NCBI GenBank assembly: GCA_964530525.1
Contig: CAZHBH010000094.1
Span: forward strand, 1 to 6,039
Length of the DNA stretch: 6,039 bases
Source of the DNA: CAYNQN01 sp964530525
Lineage (GTDB): Bacteria > Actinomycetota > Acidimicrobiia > Acidimicrobiales > Acidimicrobilacustridaceae
Direction: 5' to 3'
Shown here: positions 1 through 5,119 of the stretch, one piece after another
Layout: every line of letters starts with the position of its first letter
Numbering within the stretch: the first letter of the stretch is position 1
Position numbers and translations under genes: made by a program
The notes under the pieces: model-generated
What the model saw: the letters and a program-made list of their open reading frames with translations, nothing else
Database searches by the model: none
What the model was told of the DNA's origin: nothing

Positions 1-978
1 TTCAAGGAGGTGTCCGCCGCCTACGACGTGATCGGCGACGAGGCCAAGCGCAAGGAGTACGACGAGGTCAGGCGCCTCGGTCCCATGGCCGGCGGCTTCG
101 GGCCCGGCTCGGGCGGGCCCGGTGGCCCGGGTGGTCCGGGGATGGGAGGGTTCCAGTTCGACGGGGACCTCGGCGACATCCTCGGAGGCCTCTTCGGGCG
201 AGGGCGTGGGGGCGGTCCCAGCAGGGGAGCGGGACCCCAAAGAGGTGTGGACCTCGAGACCGAGCTGCACCTGCCGTTCAGGGAGGCGGTGCAGGGTCTC
301 ACCACGACCCTCCACCTGACCAGCGACGCGCCGTGCTCCACCTGTCACGGCGTGGGAGCACGCCCCGGAACCACACCCCAGGTCTGCCCCAACTGCCGTG
401 GCCGTGGGGTGCTCGACGAGAACCAGGGCCCGTTCTCCTTCAGCAGCCCGTGCCCCAACTGCGCAGGGCGCGGCACGATCATCACCGACCCCTGCCCGAC
501 CTGTCGGGGCTCGGGCGTGGAGCGCCGGCCTCGCGAGGTGAAGGTGCGCATCCCCGCGGGCGTGGACGACAACCAGAAGATCAAGCTCAAGGGCCGCGGC
601 GGACCAGGGCGCAACGGCGGTCCGCCGGGAGACCTATACGTGCTCGTGCACGTGGACCCCGACGGCGTGTTCGGCCGCAGCGGTCGAGACCTCACGCTCT
701 CGGTGCCGGTGACCTTCGCCGAGGCCGCCCTGGGCACCAAGCTCACGGTCCCGACGCTCGACGGCGACAAGGTGACGCTGAAGATCCCGGCGGGGACTCC
801 CAGCGGCAAGGTGTTCCGGGTCAAGGGCAGAGGGGTCAAGGCCGGCAAGCGCGCCGGAGACCTGCTGGTCACCGTCCAGGTAGCGGTGCCTCCGAAGCTC
901 ACTCGCGAGCAGCGAGAGGCCCTGGAGGCCTTCGCCGCAGCGACCGACGGATCGCCGCGCGAGCACCTGGGGGTGTGA
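1..978 (+). CDS. dnaJ: Chaperone protein DnaJ (type I Hsp40), 5' end cut by window edge
   Basis: DnaJ is the cytoplasmic J-domain co-chaperone that delivers unfolded clients to DnaK and stimulates its ATPase. The frame is open from base 1; the visible 325 residues begin in the last part of the J domain (FKEVSAAYDVIGDEAKRKEY, the usual helix III/IV end). The HPD motif must lie upstream, outside the window. Next comes a Gly/Pro/Phe-rich linker (about nt 80-240) with a GGP triplet run. All four zinc-binding CxxCxGxG repeats are intact: CSTCHGVG (334), CPNCRGRG (385), CPNCAGRG (451) and CPTCRGSG (493). The C-terminal substrate-binding and dimerisation domains follow, with GDLYVLVHV and an AALGTKLTVPTLDG stretch, ending in a short tail. 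Roughly 40-60 N-terminal residues are missing compared with the usual 370-390. The four zinc repeats rule out a CbpA-type J protein. hspR starts 4 nt after the stop, so the two are probably cotranscribed. Confidence 0.97.
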   Translation, partial: FKEVSAAYDVIGDEAKRKEYDEVRRLGPMAGGFGPGSGGPGGPGGPGMGGFQFDGDLGDILGGLFGRGRGGGPSRGAGPQRGVDLETELHLPFREAVQGLTTTLHLTSDAPCSTCHGVGARPGTTPQVCPNCRGRGVLDENQGPFSFSSPCPNCAGRGTIITDPCPTCRGSGVERRPREVKVRIPAGVDDNQKIKLKGRGGPGRNGGPPGDLYVLVHVDPDGVFGRSGRDLTLSVPVTFAEAALGTKLTVPTLDGDKVTLKIPAGTPSGKVFRVKGRGVKAGKRAGDLLVTVQVAVPPKLTREQREALEAFAAATDGSPREHLGV

Positions 979-982
979 GGGG

Positions 983-1318
983 ATGGCCACGAAGGCGAGC
1001 CAGGCCGTCTACGTGATCTCGGTGGCTGCCGAGCTGGCGGGGGTCCATCCTCAGACCCTTCGCATCTACGAGCGCAAGGGTCTTCTCAGACCGGCGCGCA
1101 CGCGTGGGGGGAGCCGTCGCTACAGCGACGACGACATCCGCAGGCTGCGCCACATCCAGACGCTCACGGAGTCGGGTTTGAACCTGGCCGGCGTGAAGCG
1201 AGTGCTGGCGCTGGAGGCACAGCTGGCCGACGCCCGTGCCGAGCTCCAGACGCTCAGGCGGAGGTACCGGCGCGAGCTGGTGCCGGTTCGCCAGTCGATC
1301 GTCCGATTCGAGCGCTGA
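983..1318 (+). CDS. hspR: MerR-family heat-shock repressor HspR
   Basis: HspR is a cytoplasmic DNA-binding repressor of the dnaK operon and clpB in Actinobacteria; in Streptomyces DnaK acts as its co-repressor, so free DnaK reports folding stress. The 111-residue product has a MerR winged helix-turn-helix: YVISVAAELAGVHPQTLRIY (residues 10-29), the wing with RGGSRRYSDDDIRRL (about 41-55), then ESGLNLAGVKRVLALE (about 63-78). A short coiled-coil-like stretch rich in Leu, Ala and Arg follows (about 76-97), then the tail VPVRQSIVRFER. The VYVISVAAEL-G-HPQTLR opening and NLAGVKR are hallmarks of HspR rather than other MerR proteins. It is shorter than the M. tuberculosis (about 126) and Streptomyces (about 150) proteins as I recall them. 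The ATG lies 4 nt after the dnaJ stop. A GGGGG tract at 969-973 may act as a weak ribosome site, and coupling to dnaJ translation is likely. Confidence 0.93.
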   Translation: MATKASQAVYVISVAAELAGVHPQTLRIYERKGLLRPARTRGGSRRYSDDDIRRLRHIQTLTESGLNLAGVKRVLALEAQLADARAELQTLRRRYRRELVPVRQSIVRFER

Positions 1319-1337
1319 AGCAGGCCTGGCGTGGCCG

Positions 1338-1359
1338 CCGGTCCTCAGCCGGTGCTCAG
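1338..1359. repeat. Tandem 11-bp imperfect repeat at the end of the substrate-binding gene
   Basis: CCGGTCCTCAG (1338-1348) is followed directly by CCGGTGCTCAG (1349-1359), 10 of 11 identical. The second copy contains the minus-strand stop codon of the substrate-binding protein. It lies in the 37-bp gap between the converging hspR and transporter genes. It looks like a small slippage duplication. I see no convincing terminator hairpin or T tract in this gap. Confidence 0.5.
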
Positions 1360-2300
1360 ACGAGGCCGTTGGCCGACAGCCACCCCGAGGCGATGTCGGA
1401 TGCGTCCTGCTTGTCGATGTCGTACTGCTTGTTCAGCTGGGTGAGCGCCTCGGTGGTGAGCTTGGAGCTCACTGCGTTGACCACGCTCGTCATGGCGTCG
1501 CCGTAGGCCTCCACCAGCTCGACGGTGACGACGGGGACGATGTTGTCCGCCGCCAAGAGCGCCTTGGTGTCCTCCAGCAGCACCCAACCCTCCTCGACGA
1601 TGCGACCGTCGGTGGAGAACAGGACCGCCACGTCGATCTCACCGCTGGCGAGCGCAGTGGGTATCACCCCTGTGTCGAGGGGGGTGAACCGCTCGGAGAG
1701 GTCGACCCCGTAGACCGCCTGCAGGCCGGTGGTGCAGAAGGGGTTCGTCGGGCAGTCGGCCGGTCCCCCGAGTCGCAGGTCCGCTCCCTTGGTTGCCAGG
1801 TCGTCGAGCGTCGTGATGCCCAAGGTCTCGGAGGTCTCCTTGGTGATGACGAAGGCGTTCGTGTTGACGCCCGACGCCGGTTCGAGGGCCACCAGTCCCA
1901 GGGGCTCCAGCTCGGAGTCGAGCAGGGCCATCGTCTCGTCCACGTCGCTGGTTGCCTGGCTCACGTCGGGACCGTTCAGGTACTCGAGCATCGACGCCAC
2001 GTACTCGGGGGCGAAGTTGATCTCTCCGCTCTGGAAGGCGCCCATCTGCAGGTCGCGGAAGCCGCCGATGGCCTGCTGGCGCACGGAGAACCCGGCGTCG
2101 GCGAGGGCCTGCCCGTAGATCTGCGCCAAGATCGCCGACTCCCCGAAGTCCTGCGAGCCGATGACGATCTGGGGACCCGAGGGCACCGACGACCCCGTGG
2201 AGGAGGCCTGGTCGTCCGACGAGCTGCCGCTGCTGCACGCAGCCGCCACCATGGCGACGAGCGCGACGAGGGAGATGGCGAGCTTCATGGGTGTGCGCAT
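1356..2300 (-). CDS. Osmoprotectant (glycine betaine/choline-type) ABC transporter substrate-binding lipoprotein
   Basis: This is the extracytoplasmic receptor of the importer, predicted to be lipid-anchored outside the membrane and to capture a quaternary-amine compatible solute. The 314-residue product starts with a lipoprotein signal: MRTPMK, a hydrophobic core and a VAAAC lipobox with C22 as the lipidated residue. A Ser/Gly-rich linker (23-42) follows. The OpuAC/ProX fold (PF04069 type) runs from IVIGSQDFGESAILAQIY (45-62) through GEINFAPEYVASMLEYL (92-108) to TPLDTGVIPTALASGEIDVAVL (206-227). The APEY motif corresponds to the YPEYTGT ligand region of OpuBC/OpuCC/OsmF, but the following residues are VAS. 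Two cysteines (C183, C189, in DCPTNPFC) could form a disulfide outside the cell. The first ATG was chosen because GGGAAGGA precedes it and no such site precedes the internal ATG at 2288. It is the last gene of the operon, whereas OpuC operons usually place it between the permeases. The exact ligand cannot be read from sequence. Confidence 0.92.
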   Translation of the reverse strand: MRTPMKLAISLVALVAMVAAACSSGSSSDDQASSTGSSVPSGPQIVIGSQDFGESAILAQIYGQALADAGFSVRQQAIGGFRDLQMGAFQSGEINFAPEYVASMLEYLNGPDVSQATSDVDETMALLDSELEPLGLVALEPASGVNTNAFVITKETSETLGITTLDDLATKGADLRLGGPADCPTNPFCTTGLQAVYGVDLSERFTPLDTGVIPTALASGEIDVAVLFSTDGRIVEEGWVLLEDTKALLAADNIVPVVTVELVEAYGDAMTSVVNAVSSKLTTEALTQLNKQYDIDKQDASDIASGWLSANGLV

Positions 2301-2306
2301 CCGGTG

Positions 2307-2314
2307 TCCTTCCC
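2307..2314 (-). promoter_or_regulatory. Ribosome binding site of the substrate-binding protein gene
   Basis: Minus-strand GGGAAGGA, with its AAGGA core 6 nt before the ATG at 2300. It decides for the upstream ATG over the in-frame ATG at 2288. The surrounding CGGGAAGGAC decamer (2306-2315) recurs at 3087-3096 in front of the preceding permease gene. Confidence 0.7.
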
Positions 2315-2318
2315 GGCG

Positions 2319-3077
2319 TCAGGCTCCGCTTCGCGCAGCATCCGACACGCTTCGTCCTGGGGTCGCGACCAATGTAGGTGCTCGGCCAGGCCCCCGCCCG
2401 CGAGACGGACGGCGCCAGGGCACAACCGCGCGCTCGAGCAGCGAGAAGCCGATCTCGGCGAGGATCGTGAGGACGGCCACGAAGACCGCTCCCGCGAGGA
2501 TCTTGCCGTCGTCCTGCTGGGCGAACCCTTCGAAGATGAGCGTGCCGAGGCAGCGGAAGCCCACCCACGCCCCGAGGGTCGCCGTTGCGATCACCTGCAC
2601 GGCCGAGACGCGGATGCCGGTGAGCAGCAGGGGCCGTGCCATCGGCAGCTCGACCCGCCACAGCCGTTGGAGCGGCGTCATGCCCATGCCCTCTGCCGAC
2701 TCGCGCACCACACGCTCGACCCCGCTCACGCCGGTGTAGACGTTCGTGAACATCGGAGGGAGGGCCAAGAGCACGAGTGCGACGAACGTCGGCCAGATCG
2801 TGAGGCCCCTGCCCCACTCGCTGAAGACGCTGAACGCGAGCACTAGGACGGCGAACGACGGGAGGGCCCGGCCGATGTTCACCACCGAGATCGCGGCGGC
2901 GCCACCGAGGCGCTTGTGCCCCAGCCACACGGCGCTCGGCACCGCCACGACGACGGCGGCCAGCACGGCCAAGGCGGAGAGCCTCACGTGCGCCCAGGTG
3001 AGGGAGATGAGCCCCGACTCGCCGGTCCAGTTCTCCGCCGTCGTCACGTAGGCCCACAGCTCGCCGAGAGCGCTCAT
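2319..3077 (-). CDS. Osmoprotectant ABC transporter permease (second permease, OpuCB/CD type)
   Basis: This inner-membrane subunit forms half of the translocation channel and couples to the ATPase. The 252-residue product has about five hydrophobic segments (roughly 32-53, 63-86, 94-112, 152-176, 195-214). It carries a binding-protein-dependent permease EAA loop: RESAEGMGMTPLQRLWRVELP (residues 125-145), where the ATPase docks. GRALPSFAVL (69-78) is typical of the ProW/OpuC permeases. The C-terminal 35 residues are Pro/Arg/Gly-rich and probably a disordered cytoplasmic tail. The frame stays open for hundreds of bases upstream, but the family start is the ATG at 3077. That ATG overlaps the TGA of the upstream permease as TGATG, and AAGGA (3088-3092) lies 10 nt before it, so translation is likely coupled. 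The substrate-binding gene begins 18 nt after the stop. It is a paralogue of the neighbouring permease, so the channel is probably a heterodimer. Confidence 0.92.
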   Translation of the reverse strand: MSALGELWAYVTTAENWTGESGLISLTWAHVRLSALAVLAAVVVAVPSAVWLGHKRLGGAAAISVVNIGRALPSFAVLVLAFSVFSEWGRGLTIWPTFVALVLLALPPMFTNVYTGVSGVERVVRESAEGMGMTPLQRLWRVELPMARPLLLTGIRVSAVQVIATATLGAWVGFRCLGTLIFEGFAQQDDGKILAGAVFVAVLTILAEIGFSLLERAVVPWRRPSRGRGPGRAPTLVATPGRSVSDAARSGA

Positions 3078-3748
3078 CAGCGGCGGGTCCTTCCCGTGCC
3101 CCGCCGAGTCCACGGGGTGAGGGCGCGCTGCACGCCGAGGAGCAGCACGTCGATCACCACTGCCAGGGCGATCGAGAGGGTGGCCCCCACCACTATCGGA
3201 GTCGTGAAGTTCCTGCCCAACCCGTCGAGGATCAGCACGCCGTAGCCCCCTGCGCCGACGAGCGCGGTCACGGTGACCAGTCCGATGACCGTGACGGCTG
3301 CGATCCGGACGCCGGCGATGATCGTGGGCGTGGCGAGCGGGACGTCGACGCGCCAGAAGCGAGCGAAGGGCGTGAGGCCCATGCCGTCGGCGGCTTCGCG
3401 CACCTCCGGGGACACCCCGTCGATGCCAGCCACGATGTTCCTCACGAGTATCAGTAGCGTGTAGCTCACCAGGCCGATCTCGGCGGTGAGGAAGCTCAGG
3501 CCGGTGATGGGCACGAGGAAGGCGAACAGCGCGACGCTCGGGATGGCGTAGAGGAGGCCCGACACCCACGTGATCGGCGCGTAGGTGCGGCGCCACCGGA
3601 GGGCCACGAGGGCGAGCACCGACGAGATGCCCAGACCCACCCCCAGCGCGACGAGGGTCAGCTGGACGTGCTCGCCGGTCCGGCTCCAGATCTCGTCGAG
3701 GTTCCTCCCGACCCAGTCCCACCACACGAACGAGCTCGCGTCGTTCAC
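3077..3748 (-). CDS. Osmoprotectant ABC transporter permease (first permease, OpuCB/CD type)
   Basis: This is the other membrane half of the importer. The 223-residue product has about five hydrophobic segments (roughly 29-50, 57-80, 87-107, 143-163, 186-206). Its EAA loop, REAADGMGLTPFARFWRVDVP (117-137), matches that of the partner permease in the pattern E-A-GMG-TP---LWRV-LP. LLYAIPSVALFAFL (65-78) is the counterpart of the partner's GRALPSFAVL. VGAGGYGVLILDGL (164-177) is also typical of the family. The start is a GTG at 3748, chosen because a strong GGAGGAAG site sits 8 nt upstream and the first residues (MNDASSFVWWDWVGRNLDEIW) resemble OpuCB N-termini. The short Arg/Thr-rich tail ends with a TGA that shares its A with the next gene's ATG. 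A 100-nt gap separates it from the ATPase gene upstream, unusually wide for this operon, and that gap holds a strong hairpin. Confidence 0.92.
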   Translation of the reverse strand: MNDASSFVWWDWVGRNLDEIWSRTGEHVQLTLVALGVGLGISSVLALVALRWRRTYAPITWVSGLLYAIPSVALFAFLVPITGLSFLTAEIGLVSYTLLILVRNIVAGIDGVSPEVREAADGMGLTPFARFWRVDVPLATPTIIAGVRIAAVTVIGLVTVTALVGAGGYGVLILDGLGRNFTTPIVVGATLSIALAVVIDVLLLGVQRALTPWTRRGTGRTRR

Positions 3749-3756
3749 GTCCGGTG

Positions 3757-3764
3757 CTTCCTCC
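3757..3764 (-). promoter_or_regulatory. Ribosome binding site for the GTG-initiated permease
   Basis: Minus-strand GGAGGAAG ends 8 nt before the GTG at 3748. This near-consensus site decides the start, because there is no in-frame ATG at the expected N-terminus. It also gives the permease its own strong initiation after the 100-nt gap. Confidence 0.75.
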
Positions 3765-3830
3765 GCGCCCGCTCCACAGGTGTCGCCGCCAACGGCTGCG
3801 CCGGACGGCTCTCACCAACTGGGCTGCTCC

Positions 3831-3847
3831 GCTGCGGGATCCGCAGC
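3831..3847 (-). other. GC-rich perfect hairpin in the ATPase-permease gap
   Basis: GCTGCGG (3831-3837) and CCGCAGC (3841-3847) form a perfect 7-bp stem with a 3-nt loop, beginning 1 nt after the ATPase stop codon in the direction of transcription. No U tract follows, so it is not a classical intrinsic terminator. GGCTGC (3822-3827) could instead pair with GCAGCC (3843-3848), so two exclusive structures are possible. It could stabilise or process the ATPase end of the mRNA, act as a partial terminator that lowers downstream expression, or mean nothing in such GC-rich DNA. Confidence 0.4.
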
Positions 3848-3848
3848 C

Positions 3849-4976
3849 TCACGTCACACCTTCGGAGATCTGCTCGATGGTGAGCATGCCCTCGTAGCCG
3901 CCGTGCTCGTCGACCACGGCGGCCACCCGCGTCTGGGAGGTGACCAACAGGTCGAGGGCTTCGCGCAGGGGCGTCGAGCGGTCGACGGTCGCTCGGAAGG
4001 GCTGGGCGACTGCCTCCCCCACGGTGGCGACGCGGTCGAGCTCGCTGCCCCACACCCACCCGACGAGTCGCTCGGTGCCGTCTTCCCGCGTGGCGACGAC
4101 TCCCACCCAGTCGAAGCCCCAAGAGGCCATCACGGCCTTCGCCTCGTCGGGCCGGGCGTCGGGTGCCACCACTGCGCCGCGGGGGACGTCCACGTCCGAC
4201 ACCTTCAGCAGGGCCATGCGGCGCAGACCCCGCTCGGCGCCCAGGAAGCGCTCCACGTGCTCGCTCGCCGGGGCCCGAAGCACCTCGGTAGGTGTGCCGT
4301 ACTGCGCCAGGCGGCCTCCCACCTCCATGATCGCCATGCGGTCCCCCAGCTTGATCGCCTCGTCCACGTCGTGGGTGACGAGCACGATGGTCTTGCGCAG
4401 CCTGCGCTGCAGCTCCATCAGCTCGTCCTGCAGCCGCCCCCTGACGATCGGGTCCACAGCGCTGTAGGGCTCGTCCATGAGCAGCACCGGCGGATCGGCT
4501 GCCAGGGCCCGCGCCACCCCCACCCGCTGCTGCTGACCGCCGGAGAGGGCGGCGGGATAGCGGCCGAGGAGCTCGGGGTCCAGGCCCACCAGCTCCACGA
4601 GCTCGGCTACACGCTCCGACATCTGCGAGCGGCTCCAACCCAAGAGCTTGGGAACCGTTGCGATGTTCTGGGCCACCGTGCGGTGGGGGAAGAGGCCGCC
4701 CTGCTGGATCACGTACCCGATGCGACGGCGCAACTCGTGAGCGGGTTGCTCGCGCACCTCTACGCCCTGCACGAAGATCTGCCCGGCGGTCGGTTCGACG
4801 AGGCGGTTGACCATCTTCAACGTGGTGGTCTTCCCGCACCCCGAGGGTCCGACGAGGGCCACGATCATCCCCTCCGGCACGTCGAGGTCGAGGTCCTCCA
4901 CTGCCGCGGCGGTCGATCCGGGGAAGACCTTTCGCACCCCGACAAGCCGGATGGCTGTCGCCTGCGCCTGCGTCAT
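3849..4976 (-). CDS. Osmoprotectant ABC transporter ATP-binding protein with C-terminal CBS pair (OpuCA/ProV type)
   Basis: This cytoplasmic ATPase drives the importer. The 375-residue product has Walker A GPSGCGKT (43-50), Q-loop Q91/Q92 in VIQQGGLFPH, ABC signature LSGGQQQR (144-151), Walker B VLLMDEP (164-170, catalytic E169) and switch histidine H202 in LVTHDVDEA. After the nucleotide-binding domain (about 1-245), a tandem CBS-like region fills 255-375 (PDEAKAVMASWGFDWVGVV, then STPLREALDLLVTSQTRVAAV). In OpuA and OpuCA such domains sense ionic strength or nucleotides and gate transport, which marks an osmotic-stress importer rather than a generic one. It is the promoter-proximal gene of the operon. 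The ATG at 4976 is the first start after an in-frame stop (TGA at 4994-4992), so the N-terminus is firm. No Shine-Dalgarno sequence precedes it, so leaderless or weak initiation is possible. Specificity (betaine, choline, carnitine, ectoine) is not determined by this subunit. Confidence 0.95.
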   Translation of the reverse strand: MTQAQATAIRLVGVRKVFPGSTAAAVEDLDLDVPEGMIVALVGPSGCGKTTTLKMVNRLVEPTAGQIFVQGVEVREQPAHELRRRIGYVIQQGGLFPHRTVAQNIATVPKLLGWSRSQMSERVAELVELVGLDPELLGRYPAALSGGQQQRVGVARALAADPPVLLMDEPYSAVDPIVRGRLQDELMELQRRLRKTIVLVTHDVDEAIKLGDRMAIMEVGGRLAQYGTPTEVLRAPASEHVERFLGAERGLRRMALLKVSDVDVPRGAVVAPDARPDEAKAVMASWGFDWVGVVATREDGTERLVGWVWGSELDRVATVGEAVAQPFRATVDRSTPLREALDLLVTSQTRVAAVVDEHGGYEGMLTIEQISEGVT

Positions 4977-4984
4977 CCAGGTCG

Positions 4985-4990
4985 ACGGTA
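4985..4990 (-). promoter_or_regulatory. Possible -10 element for a leaderless transporter transcript
   Basis: Minus-strand TACCGT fits the TANNNT pattern of actinobacterial -10 elements and ends 8 nt before the ATPase ATG, so a transcript could begin at or next to the start codon. This would explain the missing ribosome site. There is no recognisable -35 at the right distance, so support is weak. Confidence 0.2.
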
Positions 4991-5020
4991 GTCAGCGGGG
5001 CGGTCGGGTGCGCGAGTCCG

Positions 5021-5049
5021 TCGACATCTTCGCGGTCAGGGAATAAAGT
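5021..5049 (+). promoter_or_regulatory. Candidate clpB promoter (housekeeping sigma type)
   Basis: TCGACA (5021-5026; 5 of 6 to TTGACA) and TAAAGT (5044-5049; fits TANNNT) are separated by exactly 17 bp. The predicted transcription start is near 5056, giving a leader of about 64 nt before the clpB ATG. The -10 element overlaps the left arm of the inverted repeat at 5045-5071, a layout that suits repression rather than an alternative heat-shock sigma factor. GATAAT at 5051-5056 is a possible alternative -10, but has no good -35. Confidence 0.5.
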
Positions 5050-5067
5050 TGATAATCAGGTTGTCAA
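5040..5067 (-). promoter_or_regulatory. Possible minus-strand promoter for the transporter operon
   Basis: The minus strand reads a perfect TTGACA (5067-5062), then 16 nt, then TATTCC (5045-5040), a poor -10. If used, it would start transcription near 5033 and give a leader of about 57 nt. The TTGACA is part of the right arm of the inverted repeat, so it may exist only because the operator contains TTGA. This remains tentative. Confidence 0.25.
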
Positions 5068-5071
5068 CTTT
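5045..5071. promoter_or_regulatory. HAIR-like inverted repeat, candidate HspR operator
   Basis: The left arm AAAGTTGATA (5045-5054) and right arm TGTCAACTTT (5062-5071) are inverted repeats with one mismatch (5053/5063) around a 7-nt spacer. The published HspR operator HAIR is CTTGAGT-N7-ACTCAAG. The present site keeps the TTGA and TCAA cores at exactly the HAIR distance (11 nt apart), but the outer and inner arm bases differ (G for C; TA or CA for GT). It is the only clearly AT-rich stretch in the window, overlaps the predicted clpB -10 and start site, and lies within 4 kb of hspR. Binding by HspR is inferred from geometry and context. Another dyad-binding regulator is possible. Confidence 0.65.
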
Positions 5072-5105
5072 GTGGATCGTCGTTCACGACCGACTCACCA
5101 GGTTC

Positions 5106-5111
5106 GGAGGA
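5106..5111 (+). promoter_or_regulatory. Ribosome binding site of clpB
   Basis: GGAGGA lies 8 nt before the ATG at 5120. It is near-consensus and fixes the clpB start, which gives the expected ClpB N-terminus. Confidence 0.85.
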
Positions 5112-5119
5112 ACCCCCGC

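Noticed and set aside
112..144. GGP triplet repeats in dnaJ as a DNA repeat or collagen-like insert
   Set aside because: Gly-rich linkers with short repeats are normal between the J domain and the zinc domain of DnaJ, and the run is only a few triplets.
1319..1355. Possible bidirectional terminator between the converging hspR and transporter genes
   Set aside because: Only 4-5 bp stems (GGCC/GGCC, GCTGA/TCAGC) can be drawn and there is no T tract on either strand.
1236..2846. Long open frame on the plus strand (536 codons) opposite the binding protein and second permease
   Set aside because: It overlaps the end of hspR, is low-complexity (His, Arg, Gly, Glu-rich) and lies antisense to two well-recognised genes. 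It is a high-GC shadow frame.
3585..4991. Long open frame on the plus strand (468 codons) opposite the ATPase gene
   Set aside because: It has no recognisable domain, its composition is His/Arg/Gly-biased, and the opposite strand encodes an ABC ATPase with every motif intact.
4981..5025. Two GTCGAC palindromes 39 bp apart in the divergent region
   Set aside because: Six-base GC-rich palindromes are frequent here. One partly overlaps the candidate clpB -35, and nothing else links them.
5079..5090. Small palindrome GTCGT-TC-ACGAC in the clpB leader
   Set aside because: A 5-bp dyad with a 2-nt centre is expected by chance in GC-rich DNA and cannot form a good RNA hairpin.
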